Below, piece by piece: positions 9,490 to 19,370 of a stretch of 64,000 nucleotides of DNA. Below the pieces are notes generated by a model. The model worked only from the letters and a program-made list of their open reading frames with translations. It was not told the DNA's origin and made no database searches. Position 1 is the stretch's first letter. Each line of letters starts with the position of its first letter. This stretch comes from Planctomycetes bacterium TMED75. Its GTDB lineage: Bacteria; Planctomycetota; Phycisphaerae; Phycisphaerales; SM1A02. A program made the position numbers and the translations under genes. The stretch spans positions 20,503 through 84,502 of the forward strand of contig NHEC01000120.1 of the NCBI GenBank assembly GCA_002171655.1. Reading direction: 5' to 3'.

Positions 9490-11882
9490 CCGGTCTTCTT
9501 CCAGACCCGTCCGGTGCGTTCTCCCACGACGCCCGCATCGAGATCGTCTCCGTGAATCGATTCCCAGATCCCTTCCGGAAGTTCGAAGCGTGCTTCTCCC
9601 TCGCCGGCATGCAGTGCGACGATCAGTTCCTCGCCTTCGTGCGCGCGACGGAAGACCAGAAGGTCCTGCTCGTCATCGGTGAGCAGGGTTTCGAAGGAGC
9701 CCCGACGGAGGGCGGGGTGTTCGTTGCGGAGTCGGATCATCGCCTTGTAGCGCTCGAGGAGCTCTGGCATCACCCGGGCATCGGGGTCCTGGAACGCACC
9801 AAGGTCCTCCCAGACCATGGGTTTCCGGTTGTTGGGATCATCGGAACCCCACATGCCCACTTCGCTTCCGTAGTAGATCATCGGCGCACCGATGTACGTC
9901 ATCTGGATCAGGGCGAGCAACTCAAGTCGCCGGTACGCATCATCCGGTGGCTTGTCGCCGTCGTAGGTCGGGTCATCCTGCTCCCGGTTCCCGCTGTCGA
10001 AGGGGCGATCGGGATTGTGGATCTTGGAGACCGCGCGGTCGGTGTCGTGGCTGTCGATCAGATTCTGCAGCACGTAGTTGATTTCAGCGGGGTAGGCCAT
10101 GCGCAGTGAGGCAAGTTGCGAATCGGCCTCGGTGGCGGTGATCTTGTTCTCCTTCGCCCCGACCCAGTCGAAGAGCACCTTCGAGAACTCGTAGTTCATG
10201 ACCGAATCGAAGGTCCGTCCGTCGAGCCATTCATCCGCTCGGTCCCAGATCTCACCGGTGATGTACGCATCGGGATTGATCGATCGGACGTGGCGGCACC
10301 AGTCCACCCAGAAGGGGATTGCGATTTCGTTCGGTACGTCCAGCCTCCAGCCGTCGATGCCGTCGGAGGGATCGCCATCACCGTCGGGGTCCATCCAGCG
10401 CCGGGTCATCTCGAAGATGTGCTGCTTGACCGCCTCGCACTCCAGGCCCTGATCGGTCTTCTTGAAGGCGGGAAGTCCGCCGAATCCGGCCCATCCCTCG
10501 TATTCCAGGGGTTCCCATCCCCGGACGTCGAACCATTCGGCGTACTTCGATTCGCGACCCTTGGCCAGCAGGTCGCGGAACGCCGGGTGTGCGGTCCCCA
10601 CGTGGTTGAACACTCCGTCGATGATCACGCGGAATCCCCGTGCCTTTGCCGTCTTGAGAAACTCGAGGAAGAGTTCGTCGCTTGCCGTCCACGTCCACGT
10701 CGACGGGTCCTCGAGGTCCTCTTGTCGTTCCGCCTCGAAGTAACCTTCTCCCGTCCCGTATCGATCGTCCACGTGGAGGTAGTTGGTCGCGTTGTACTTG
10801 TGGCAGGTGTCCGCCTGGAACACCGGATTGAGGTACAGCGCATTGACGCCCAGCTCCGAGAGGTAGTCGAGCTTTTCGGTCAGGCCCTGCAGGTCGCCCC
10901 CGCACATCCGGTCGAAGACGAACCATTCATAGAAAGTCTGCCCGTCCTTTCCTTCCCAGTCGGCGGAGTCATACCACTGCTTGGTCCAGGGGAAGGGATT
11001 CGCCGGGTCATTGTCCGTGCGTCCGTTCCTGAATCGATCCACCATCACCTGGTACCAGATCGCATCCTTCGCCCAGTCCGGAGTCCTCGGTCCACCGTTC
11101 TCGGGGGCATCCAGGCGGTATATCGATTGGTCGCGCACTTTGAATTCTCCGTCTGTCACTATGAAGGTGTACTCATTTCCGGTCTGCCCGGCATCGACCG
11201 GAACTTCCCAGTACTCGAAGGTCTCGTCCACTGCTGCTGGATGCATCCGCCGGACTTCCCCGTTCGCCACCGCGAGCTCCACTCCGGTGGCATCCCCGCG
11301 CAGCGTCCGGTACCGGAGCAGGAATCGCTCACCGGGCAGGACCTGCCGGTAGAGGGTTCGATCCGGTTCATGCCGCAAGGCGGCGGTTTCCAGTTTCCCA
11401 TCACCCGTTGCGGCAGCTCGGGGATCGAGCCCCGCCTCCGGACCAAGCCCCAGGACCGAGTTCGAGCCGCCATGTCCATCGTGGATGCCGCGGGGATTCA
11501 GCGGGTCCGACCGCCAATCGTCTCCGTCCACGACGAACTTGTAGAACCGTGTTCCCTCGGGAAGCTCGACGGTGACCCGGTACGAGCCGTTTCCGGTCAG
11601 GGTCATCGGCGTCGCGGTGGGGCTCCACCCGTTGAAGTCACCCGCGAGGTGCACCGAACGCACCGATTGTGGTGGACGGTAGGTGAACTGACACCGCCAG
11701 AGTCCGGATTCGGAATCGACTCGGCGGACCTCAAGGCTTTCTGGAACCAGTGCCTGGTTGGCTTGTTCAGCGGTGATGCGTGCGACAGGAAGCGGAGGGG
11801 GGAAGGTGGCATCAACCGTCGCTTCCTGTGCTGAGCCCAGGTGGGTCATGAGTGAAACCAGGATGAGAGTGGCTATTCGCAT
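9486..11882 (-). CDS. Exported alpha-amylase-family glycosidase (GH13) with N-terminal glucan-binding domain
   Basis: The 798-residue product begins with a signal peptide (MRIATLILVSLMTHLGSAQ), so it acts outside the cytoplasm. An E-set/CBM48-like module (about residues 50-140; VRSVHLAGDFNGWSP, FYKFVVDGDDW) precedes a linker domain and the GH13 barrel. All four GH13 regions are intact: VIIDGVFNHVG, GWRLDVPNE (Asp515 nucleophile), ITGEIWDRAD (Glu544 acid/base) and LIDSHDTDR (Asp613). The architecture resembles neopullulanase/cyclomaltodextrinase, so it likely cleaves starch, pullulan or cyclodextrin-like glucans. A GTG at 11900 is a possible earlier start, but the ATG at 11882 gives a normal signal peptide. 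It is divergent from the ABC transporter genes with only 27 bp between start codons. Confidence 0.94.
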   Translation of the reverse strand: MRIATLILVSLMTHLGSAQEATVDATFPPPLPVARITAEQANQALVPESLEVRRVDSESGLWRCQFTYRPPQSVRSVHLAGDFNGWSPTATPMTLTGNGSYRVTVELPEGTRFYKFVVDGDDWRSDPLNPRGIHDGHGGSNSVLGLGPEAGLDPRAAATGDGKLETAALRHEPDRTLYRQVLPGERFLLRYRTLRGDATGVELAVANGEVRRMHPAAVDETFEYWEVPVDAGQTGNEYTFIVTDGEFKVRDQSIYRLDAPENGGPRTPDWAKDAIWYQVMVDRFRNGRTDNDPANPFPWTKQWYDSADWEGKDGQTFYEWFVFDRMCGGDLQGLTEKLDYLSELGVNALYLNPVFQADTCHKYNATNYLHVDDRYGTGEGYFEAERQEDLEDPSTWTWTASDELFLEFLKTAKARGFRVIIDGVFNHVGTAHPAFRDLLAKGRESKYAEWFDVRGWEPLEYEGWAGFGGLPAFKKTDQGLECEAVKQHIFEMTRRWMDPDGDGDPSDGIDGWRLDVPNEIAIPFWVDWCRHVRSINPDAYITGEIWDRADEWLDGRTFDSVMNYEFSKVLFDWVGAKENKITATEADSQLASLRMAYPAEINYVLQNLIDSHDTDRAVSKIHNPDRPFDSGNREQDDPTYDGDKPPDDAYRRLELLALIQMTYIGAPMIYYGSEVGMWGSDDPNNRKPMVWEDLGAFQDPDARVMPELLERYKAMIRLRNEHPALRRGSFETLLTDDEQDLLVFRRAHEGEELIVALHAGEGEARFELPEGIWESIHGDDLDAGVVGERTGRVWKKTG

Positions 11883-11909
11883 CTCTTGGATTCTATACAC
11901 TAAATCCTC
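11883..11909. promoter_or_regulatory. 27-bp divergent start region with back-to-back -10-like boxes
   Basis: Only 27 bp separate the two start codons. On the plus strand TACACT (11896-11901) lies 8 nt before the ATG at 11910. On the minus strand TATAGA (11897 to 11892) lies 9 nt before the ATG at 11882. The boxes overlap on a shared TATA core, and each would start transcription at or within a few bases of its own start codon. No ribosome site fits in this space. Any -35 elements or operators would have to lie inside the coding regions. The boxes are visible; their use is inferred. Confidence 0.45.
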
Positions 11910-14255
11910 ATGAAATCAGCATCCGGACTTCTACAAGGTCTTCTCATAGTCGCGGCGGTCCTGCTCGCGAGCTGGGCATTCCTGCGGGTTGGTGCTCGAG
12001 AACTGGGTCGGCTGTTTTCTGATGATTCCGAACACATCGAACTGGTTGTGATGCACTGGGCCGGTGGGGGAGGCCAGCAGGAAGATCAGATCGTCGAGGA
12101 TTCACTTCGCGCATTCGAGCAGCGCAATCCCGGGATCAAGGTCAAGCGGATCAACCCCGGGGATTCCGGCCAGTACTTCACCAAGCTGCAGACGATGATG
12201 GCGGCCGGAGCGCCTCCGGATGTCTTCTACATGGATTTCTCCCGCATGCCGGCCTTTGTCGGTGCCGGTCAGCTCGCCGTCCTCGAGGAGGTGGTCCCGG
12301 TGGCGGACTTCTTCGCCCCGACCGTCGATGCGTTTCGCTGGGACGGGGCGCGGCAGGGTTCCGGGCCGCTCTACGGAGTCCCCAAGGATTTCACGACCCT
12401 CGGCTTCTACTACAACAAGGCGCTGTTCGATCGTGCGGGCGTGTCCTACCCATCGGATGACTGGACGTGGTCTGATTTTGTCGATGCCGCCCGTCGGATC
12501 GGTGCCCTGGATCCGACAACGACCGGTGCGGAGATCGTCACCTGGGATTTCGTGCTGCGCGCGATTTTGTGGACGGAGGGCGCCGACATCCTCGACGAGG
12601 ATGGTGAGTTGGTGGTGGACGATCCTGCACTGCGGGCGACCCTCGAGCGACTTCGTTCCTGGCGCTTCGACGAGGAACGGACCCTGCTCGGTGCCGAAGC
12701 CGAAGGGCTTGACCCCTCGAGCCTGTTCCTGACCGGTCGACTTGGGATGGTCGGTCCGTTCGGTCGATGGGTGGTTCCCAGCTACCGGGAGATCCCACCT
12801 GCTTCGGAAGGCGGCTTTGACTGGGACTTCGCCCCATTGCCCCGCGGGGCTCGTCGTGCGAACACCATCGCGACCGTTTCCTGGGCACTGGCTGCGAATT
12901 CCGAGCATCCGGAAGCGGCTCGACGGCTGCTGGCCTGGATGGTGGGTCCGGAGACCCAGGCGGAGCAGTCCCGACTCGGACTCGCGATCCCCACGTTGGA
13001 CGATGTGGCACGAAGCGATGCCTTCATCGATTCATCGGTCCCACCCTTCAATGACCAGGCTTATCTTGACGCAGTCGAACATTCTCGCGTTCCCAACTGG
13101 CCGTTGGACCGCGAGTTCAGCCTGCAGTTCAGTCGCTGGATGGACCTCACTCTGCGGAGCAACCGCGATCTCGACCAGAGCCTCGAGGGGTTTCGCTCCT
13201 GGTGGGAACGCAAGCAGACCTCGCCGCTCGCGGCCGCCACGTTCCCTCCGATGCCCTGGGCGATGCTCTTCTGGATCATTGCGGGCGTGGTGCTTGCGGT
13301 GCTGGTGGTGGCCTGGATGCGTCGCGACCGAGTGCACGCCGGACCGGGCCGGCGAAGCGAGGAACGCGCAGGCCTGCTGCTGGTCCTGCCCTGGGTGCTC
13401 GGCTTCCTGGTCTTCCTCGCGGGCCCGATCATCCTTTCACTGCTGCTTTCGCTTGCACGCTGGAACGGGCTTGGTCCGCTTTCCACCGCCGAATTCGTGG
13501 GGACCGGCAACTTCAGCAGGATCTTCCTCGAGGACGAGACCTTCTGGCAGAGCCTCAAGGTGACCGGGTACTACGTCCTGCTCGCGGTTCCGGGAGGCCA
13601 GGCGTTCGCACTGCTCGTCGCGCTCTTGCTCAATGCCCGGCTGCGCGGGATTGAGTTCTTCCGTGCGGCGTTTTACCTCCCCAGCGTGCTCGCCGGAGTC
13701 GGGATGAGCATCCTCTTCATCTGGGTGTTCAAGAGCGAAGGGGGGATGATCAACTCGATCATCGGGCCGCTGCTCGCCCCGTTCGGGCTCGAGCCACCGG
13801 AGTGGTTCAACCGGGACGCCGCGCTCTTCGGGGTTCCTGCGTTCGCGCTGATGAACCTCTGGTTGATCGGTGGCAGCATGATGATCTACCTCGCCGGGCT
13901 TCGAAACATTCCCGCGGAACTCTACGAGGCTGCTGCCATCGACGGTGCGGGGCCCCTGCGTCGGTTCACCCGCATCACCCTCCCGATGCTCGGTCCGGTG
14001 CTCCTCTTCAATGGGATCATGTCCTTGATCGGTTCCTTTCAGGTCTTCACCCAGGCCTTCATCATGACTGGTGGGGGACCTGGCGACGACACCCGCTTCT
14101 ATGTGCTCTACCTCTACAGCAAGGCCTTCGAACTCTACGACATGGGCTACGCCTCGGCACTGGCCTGGTTGCTGCTGCTGGTGGTGCTGCTGCTGACGGT
14201 GGTGGTGATACGCACCAGCAGTCGCTTCGTTCACTATGAGGGGCTGCGGCAATGA
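11910..14255 (+). CDS. Fused ABC sugar importer: solute-binding domain (MalE-like) plus MalF-like permease
   Basis: One unbroken 781-residue frame joins two proteins that are normally separate. Residues 8-28 form an uncleaved-looking membrane anchor. Residues about 45-430 are a family 1 extracellular sugar-binding protein (FEQRNPGIKV, YFTKLQTMMAAGAPPDVFYM, GVPKDFTTLGFYYNKALFD, RLLAWMVGPETQ). A second membrane segment (about 444-466) leads to a MalF/UgpA-type permease with six further segments and the EAA loop EAAAIDGAGPLRRFTRITLP (from residue 673), which contacts the ATPase. The binding domain would be tethered on the periplasmic face between TM1 and TM2. It overlaps the second permease by ATGA, and its neighbours are glucan enzymes, so maltodextrin-like sugars are the probable substrate. 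Confidence 0.92.
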   Translation: MKSASGLLQGLLIVAAVLLASWAFLRVGARELGRLFSDDSEHIELVVMHWAGGGGQQEDQIVEDSLRAFEQRNPGIKVKRINPGDSGQYFTKLQTMMAAGAPPDVFYMDFSRMPAFVGAGQLAVLEEVVPVADFFAPTVDAFRWDGARQGSGPLYGVPKDFTTLGFYYNKALFDRAGVSYPSDDWTWSDFVDAARRIGALDPTTTGAEIVTWDFVLRAILWTEGADILDEDGELVVDDPALRATLERLRSWRFDEERTLLGAEAEGLDPSSLFLTGRLGMVGPFGRWVVPSYREIPPASEGGFDWDFAPLPRGARRANTIATVSWALAANSEHPEAARRLLAWMVGPETQAEQSRLGLAIPTLDDVARSDAFIDSSVPPFNDQAYLDAVEHSRVPNWPLDREFSLQFSRWMDLTLRSNRDLDQSLEGFRSWWERKQTSPLAAATFPPMPWAMLFWIIAGVVLAVLVVAWMRRDRVHAGPGRRSEERAGLLLVLPWVLGFLVFLAGPIILSLLLSLARWNGLGPLSTAEFVGTGNFSRIFLEDETFWQSLKVTGYYVLLAVPGGQAFALLVALLLNARLRGIEFFRAAFYLPSVLAGVGMSILFIWVFKSEGGMINSIIGPLLAPFGLEPPEWFNRDAALFGVPAFALMNLWLIGGSMMIYLAGLRNIPAELYEAAAIDGAGPLRRFTRITLPMLGPVLLFNGIMSLIGSFQVFTQAFIMTGGGPGDDTRFYVLYLYSKAFELYDMGYASALAWLLLLVVLLLTVVVIRTSSRFVHYEGLRQ

Positions 14256-15112
14256 GGATCGGCCGATCAAACCCATTTTGGTACCTGCTGCTGCTGGCGG
14301 GTGCGATCGTGATGCTCTTCCCGCTGTGGTGGATGACCGTGGTCAGTCTCATGTCCGAGACCGACGCGAAGCAGTCGATGGGTTCGGGCGAGATCCTTCC
14401 GGTGCCCAAATCACTCGAGTGGGGCAACTATGCCAGCGCGATTCGGGAGGTCGGCACCGATCCATGGGCGGGTTTCCTGGATGCGATGGCCAATTCGATC
14501 GTGGTCACGGTTCTGGTCGTCCTGGGGACGATCCTATCTTCGAGCATGGTCGCCACTGCTTTCGCGCGGATCCGGTTCCGTGGTCGCAACGGGCTCTTCA
14601 TCCTCATGCTCGCGACGATGATGCTGCCCGCCCAGGTCACGATGATCCCCCTGTTCCTGCTCTTCCGGAGCCTGGGGTGGGTGGACACCCTGCTTCCACT
14701 GGTGGTCCCCGCATTCTTCGGCAGCGCGTTCTTCATCTTCATGTATCGCCAGTTCATCGCCCAGATCCCCGAGGCCCTCTTCGAAGCGGCTCGTCTCGAC
14801 GGCTGCGGCTGGCTGGAGATCTGGTGGCGCATCGTTCTGCCCCTGTGCCGGCCGGTCACCGCGATCACCGCGGTCTTCACATTCATTTTCGTGTGGAACG
14901 ACTTCATGACCCCGTTGATCTACCTGCATTCGGAGGACCAGGCGACGATCGCGGTCGCGCTGAACTCCTTCCGAACCCAGTTCGGGGGCATCGAGGACGT
15001 CCACCTGCTCATGGCGCTCAGTGTGATCACGATGATTCCCTGTATCGTGCTCTTCTTCGCTGCGCAGAAACAGTTCATCGAAGGACTCGGCGCCGGAGCC
15101 GTGAAGGGATGA
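14252..15112 (+). CDS. ABC sugar importer permease (MalG-like)
   Basis: The 286-residue inner-membrane protein has about six transmembrane segments and the MalG-type EAA motif EAARLDGCGWLEIWWRIVLP. It begins with the usual short cytoplasmic leader before TM1 (LLLLAGAIVMLFPLWWMTVVS). Its ATG overlaps the stop of the fused binding/permease gene as ATGA, so translation is probably coupled. It forms the second half of the CUT1 translocation pore with the MalF-like part of the preceding protein. The C-terminus lies 3 bp before the GTG of the ATPase gene. Confidence 0.95.
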   Translation: MRIGRSNPFWYLLLLAGAIVMLFPLWWMTVVSLMSETDAKQSMGSGEILPVPKSLEWGNYASAIREVGTDPWAGFLDAMANSIVVTVLVVLGTILSSSMVATAFARIRFRGRNGLFILMLATMMLPAQVTMIPLFLLFRSLGWVDTLLPLVVPAFFGSAFFIFMYRQFIAQIPEALFEAARLDGCGWLEIWWRIVLPLCRPVTAITAVFTFIFVWNDFMTPLIYLHSEDQATIAVALNSFRTQFGGIEDVHLLMALSVITMIPCIVLFFAAQKQFIEGLGAGAVKG

Positions 15113-15115
15113 TCC

Positions 15116-16249
<1,134 letters not shown>

Positions 16250-16399
16250 TCAGGCGGTCAGGCCCGCCGTGGTGACCGCCGCTGCCGTGCAGACCAGCAG
16301 CAGCTGAAGTCGCAGGTCCATCCGGTTGGTGAGTTTCAAGGCAGCGGTGGTCGGGGAGAGGCTCCGGGCCTTTGAATCGTTGGTGTGGCGCGTGCTCAT
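16250..16399 (-). CDS. Small membrane protein of unknown function (49 residues)
   Basis: A 49-codon frame starts at ATG 16399 with an AGAAGGA-like ribosome site about 8 nt upstream. The product has a polar N-terminus and one hydrophobic C-terminal segment (LQLLLVCTAAAVTTAGLTA). It lies downstream of cstA on the same strand, and its stop abuts the stop of the ABC ATPase, the two reading TGA|TCA. It does not resemble YbdD, the usual small partner of CstA. I recognise no family. The ribosome site and hydrophobic tail are the only support. Confidence 0.4.
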   Translation of the reverse strand: MSTRHTNDSKARSLSPTTAALKLTNRMDLRLQLLLVCTAAAVTTAGLTA

Positions 16400-16586
16400 G
16401 GTGCGGTCCTTCTCGGGTTGGTTCCAGATCAAGGGGTGGACGTACCTACCCCTACACAGGGTTCCGCGCAATCGGACAGCCTCTCGCAGGATCGTTCCTG
16501 GTTTTTTCGGTGCATTGACGGCACTTTCCCCCGGCTGGCCTTGGTTATAGGACTTTAAATGCCACTTCAGACTCGCTGAGAGCTGT

Positions 16587-18464
16587 TCAGGGGAGCCTGC
16601 TGGGTTCCAGGTCCAAATCATGATTTCGGTCTCCAGGTGGCGCGGCCTTCGGCTCCCGGATCCCTCTGAGCCGGGGAAAGAGCAGCGCGGCCTCCACGAT
16701 CATCCAGGCTTCCAGGGCGAGCGTGGCGAAGGCGAATCCCAGCAGCAGCCACTGGCCGTTCCCGAGGAAACTGCTGCCCCGGGATCCGATCACCGCATCG
16801 TCGATCATCGCCCAGGCGGGCATGAGGAGCATCAACAGCAGCGGCAGCGCGACGAAGAGAATCGGCTTCCCTCGACGCCACAGGTAGAAACAGATGACCA
16901 TCAGCGCGAGTCCCGCGAGGAGTTGATTGGTCGCTCCGAACATCGGCCAGAGGATCAGTCCCCCGGTTCCCGCCGACTGGAAGCTCCAATCCCCGAGCTG
17001 TCCGGAAGCGGGCAGGGAGGCAAGCCCGAGTCCCAGGACCACCGCGAGCAGTGTCGCCGGATGTTTGCAGGTGAATGCATGGAGTACGGGCGTTCCGGGC
17101 GATCCGTCCGCACGGCGTCCTCCGAGGGCCGCGGAGAGTTCCTCGATCACGTATCGCTGCAGCCGGCACGAAGAATCCAGGGTCGTGCCCGCGAAGGAGG
17201 CGACCAGCACGCCCATCAGCGCCACCGCGATTTCCTTCGGGACGCCGAGGGAGGCCACGAAATTGCCCGCCCCCATCACGAACGCGCCGACCTTGGCACT
17301 CAGTCCGTTGGCCGAGGACCAGTCGGAATAGATCGTTCCCCAGGCGTCGCCGGTGAGGGTCAGGCCTGCGCAGCAGGCGAGGATCACCAGGACTGCGAGG
17401 AAGCCCTCCAGCAACATCGATCCGTAGCCGATGCCCAGGGCATCGGGTTCTCGCTCCAACTGCTTGCTTGAGGTGCCGCTCGCGACCAGGCAGTGAAACC
17501 CGCTGACCGCCCCGCAGGCCACCGTGATGAAGAGAAAAGGAAGCAGGGGGGGTGCACCACTGGAACTCGCGGCATCGTTGATCGCCGGAGCCGCCAGCTG
17601 CAGGGGGTATCGGATCGTCGTTCCATCCACCTCCACCGGGGGGCCGCCCAGCAGCGCCGCTGCGAGCAGGCCGAGAATGATCAGACCCAGAGCACTCAGC
17701 AGCTGCAGCGAGTTGATGTAGTCCCGAGGCTGGAGCAGCGTCCAGACCGGCAGGACCGAGGCGATGTAGCAGTAGCTCAGCAGGACCGTCGACCAGACGA
17801 TCGTCGGCCAGCTGGCCGCCCAGTGGTTGAAAGAACCGAGCACTCCGACGTCGCCGTAGAGCACGCTGAGGTACATCAAGGCGAGCGCAATGATCGATGG
17901 GATCAGCAGGCTCGAACCCCGTCGGTGGAGCTTGATTCCGATCACCATCGCGATTGGAATCTGGATCAGGCAGGGGGTGATCGCTTCCGGAAACCACTTG
18001 AACACCCCGGCGATGACCAGGCCGAAGATCGCGAGCACGATCGTCAGGGCCAGGAAGAGGATCGAGAGGAAGAGGATCTTCGTTCGTCGCGAGAGCACTC
18101 GTCCGGCGATGTCGCCGATCGTCTGTCCGTTGCTGCGGAGGCTGATCACCAGGCTGCCGAAGTCGTGGACCGCACCGATGAGGATCGAACCCAGGATCAC
18201 CCAGATCAGGGCGGGCAGCCACCCCCAGAAGACGGCGATCGCCGGGCCGACGATCGGACCGACACCCGCAATCGAGGTGAAGTGGTGTCCGAAGACCACG
18301 CTCGACTTGGTGGGCACGTAGTCCTCGCCGTCGTCCCACCGTCGTGCGGGGCAGATCGCCTTCTCCGACAGCTGGAAGATGCTTCTTCCCAGCCATCTTC
18401 CGTAGGTGTGGTAGGCGATGATGAAGCCCACGCAGGACGCCAGAGCAATCAAGAGAACACTCAC
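16587..18464 (-). CDS. cstA: Carbon starvation protein A family transporter
   Basis: The roughly 625-residue multi-spanning inner-membrane protein has CstA landmarks: YHTYGRWLGRSIF, RWDDGEDYVPTKSSVVFGHH, FTSIAGVGPIVGPAIAVFWGW, then GAVHDFGSLVISLRSNGQTI, and C-terminal GATNQLLAGLALMV. CstA-family proteins take up pyruvate or peptides during carbon limitation. Two GTG codons compete as start. The one at 18464 has GGAGGTGG five bases upstream, whereas the GTG at 18473 lies inside that ribosome site, so I chose 18464. It is short of the 700-residue E. coli form but within family range. The neighbours do not include a YbdD partner or a sensor pair. Confidence 0.92.
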   Translation of the reverse strand: MSVLLIALASCVGFIIAYHTYGRWLGRSIFQLSEKAICPARRWDDGEDYVPTKSSVVFGHHFTSIAGVGPIVGPAIAVFWGWLPALIWVILGSILIGAVHDFGSLVISLRSNGQTIGDIAGRVLSRRTKILFLSILFLALTIVLAIFGLVIAGVFKWFPEAITPCLIQIPIAMVIGIKLHRRGSSLLIPSIIALALMYLSVLYGDVGVLGSFNHWAASWPTIVWSTVLLSYCYIASVLPVWTLLQPRDYINSLQLLSALGLIILGLLAAALLGGPPVEVDGTTIRYPLQLAAPAINDAASSSGAPPLLPFLFITVACGAVSGFHCLVASGTSSKQLEREPDALGIGYGSMLLEGFLAVLVILACCAGLTLTGDAWGTIYSDWSSANGLSAKVGAFVMGAGNFVASLGVPKEIAVALMGVLVASFAGTTLDSSCRLQRYVIEELSAALGGRRADGSPGTPVLHAFTCKHPATLLAVVLGLGLASLPASGQLGDWSFQSAGTGGLILWPMFGATNQLLAGLALMVICFYLWRRGKPILFVALPLLLMLLMPAWAMIDDAVIGSRGSSFLGNGQWLLLGFAFATLALEAWMIVEAALLFPRLRGIREPKAAPPGDRNHDLDLEPSRLP

Positions 18465-18501
18465 GAAAGCCACCTCCAGTCCGCGGCGTGCACCGACTTC
18501 G

Positions 18502-19296
18502 TCATGAATCGGCTGACGGTTCGGTCTCCACGCCCCTCAGCCGAGTGAGGGACACCCCCTGGCCCAGAAAGCCGATCAGTTCACTGAGCAGATCGGTCAG
18601 ATGAGCGGAGCTGGAAGCCAGATTGCGCAGAAATTGTTCGTGGCTGGGTTCTGGATGATCGACCAGGTCGGTCACGGTCTTGATGGCCAGGAAGGGGACG
18701 CCCCAGTCCCTGGTCACGGAGGCGATGGCCGTGGCTTCCATATCCTTGGCGACCACCTGTTCCTGTTCGAAGAACTCCAGCTCCTGTGGGGTGGCATCCA
18801 GTGAGGAACCACTGGAGACCGGACCTGAATCGATTCCCAACTGACGTTCAAGCGCTGGATAGTGTTCAGCCGGGATCCTTGCCTCTGCCTGCGCCTGGAA
18901 CCCGGGTAAGGGGACCCGATGATCATGCATCAGAAAAGCGCGTCCCCCCAGGTAGCTGCGCCCAATCGCTCCGCCTCGCCCGGCAAAGCCGCCGCAGGTC
19001 CCTGCATTGATGTAAATACATGGCTTGTATGCAGATAAGAGTGCCCAGGCGGTGGTGGCCGCGGATTCAAGTCCAATTCGATCGACCCCATGTTGGGAGT
19101 CAATCCCATTGGTGCAATGGATCAACTCAACGGCACCGACCTGTTGGGTTCGAACTCGTGCTGGAAGCGCCGGATGCAGTGGAGACTCAGCCCCCATGAC
19201 GAATCGTCGGGCGATGCCCGCGGCTTCTGCTTCCATTGCGAAATGGACGATCACCCGGTGGATGATCGGCGAGGAGTGCGAAGTTGGTTCAGACAC
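18502..19296 (-). CDS. Nucleoside phosphorylase-fold hydrolase, MTA/SAH nucleosidase-like
   Basis: The 264-residue product matches the nucleosidase branch of the phosphorylase superfamily. An N-terminal strand leads to FAMEAEAAGIARRF (the usual AMEEE region), YINAGTCGGF forms the glycine-rich phosphate-side loop, and VAKDMEATAIASV contains the ribose-binding MetGlu pair. LAIKTVTD supplies the catalytic aspartate seen in MTA/SAH nucleosidases. It would cleave the glycosidic bond of methylthioadenosine, S-adenosylhomocysteine or a relative. Because this genome carries MqnE (61542-62843), futalosine hydrolase is a real alternative. The start is GTG at 19296, needed to include the first strand. 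It lies 37 bp upstream of cstA on the same strand. Confidence 0.8.
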   Translation of the reverse strand: MSEPTSHSSPIIHRVIVHFAMEAEAAGIARRFVMGAESPLHPALPARVRTQQVGAVELIHCTNGIDSQHGVDRIGLESAATTAWALLSAYKPCIYINAGTCGGFAGRGGAIGRSYLGGRAFLMHDHRVPLPGFQAQAEARIPAEHYPALERQLGIDSGPVSSGSSLDATPQELEFFEQEQVVAKDMEATAIASVTRDWGVPFLAIKTVTDLVDHPEPSHEQFLRNLASSSAHLTDLLSELIGFLGQGVSLTRLRGVETEPSADS

Positions 19297-19358
19297 GGTG
19301 TGGCTCTTCCTGTGGTCCTCAAAGGGCGGACTTCACTACAGAGAAACCTGCTGAGCGT

Positions 19359-19364
19359 TAGACT
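19359..19364 (+). promoter_or_regulatory. Possible -10 box for the RND pump operon
   Basis: TAGACT lies 6 nt before the ATG at 19371, so transcription would begin at or next to the start codon. No clear -35 is visible at 16-18 bp. The neighbouring nucleosidase gene runs the other way from 19296, so a promoter for the pump must lie in this 74-bp gap. Confidence 0.3.
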
Positions 19365-19370
19365 CCTGTG

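Noticed and set aside
10116-11834. A 572-codon plus-strand frame antisense to the GH13 gene
   Set aside because: Frame-shadow of the GH13 coding sequence, with no start signal or recognisable domain.
16618-18396. A 592-codon alternative frame inside cstA
   Set aside because: Same strand, other frame, no family similarity. CstA motifs are intact in the chosen frame.
19141-19160. GGTTCGAACTC resembling a tRNA T-loop
   Set aside because: No acceptor stem, anticodon arm or 3' CCA partner can be built around it, and it lies inside the nucleosidase gene.
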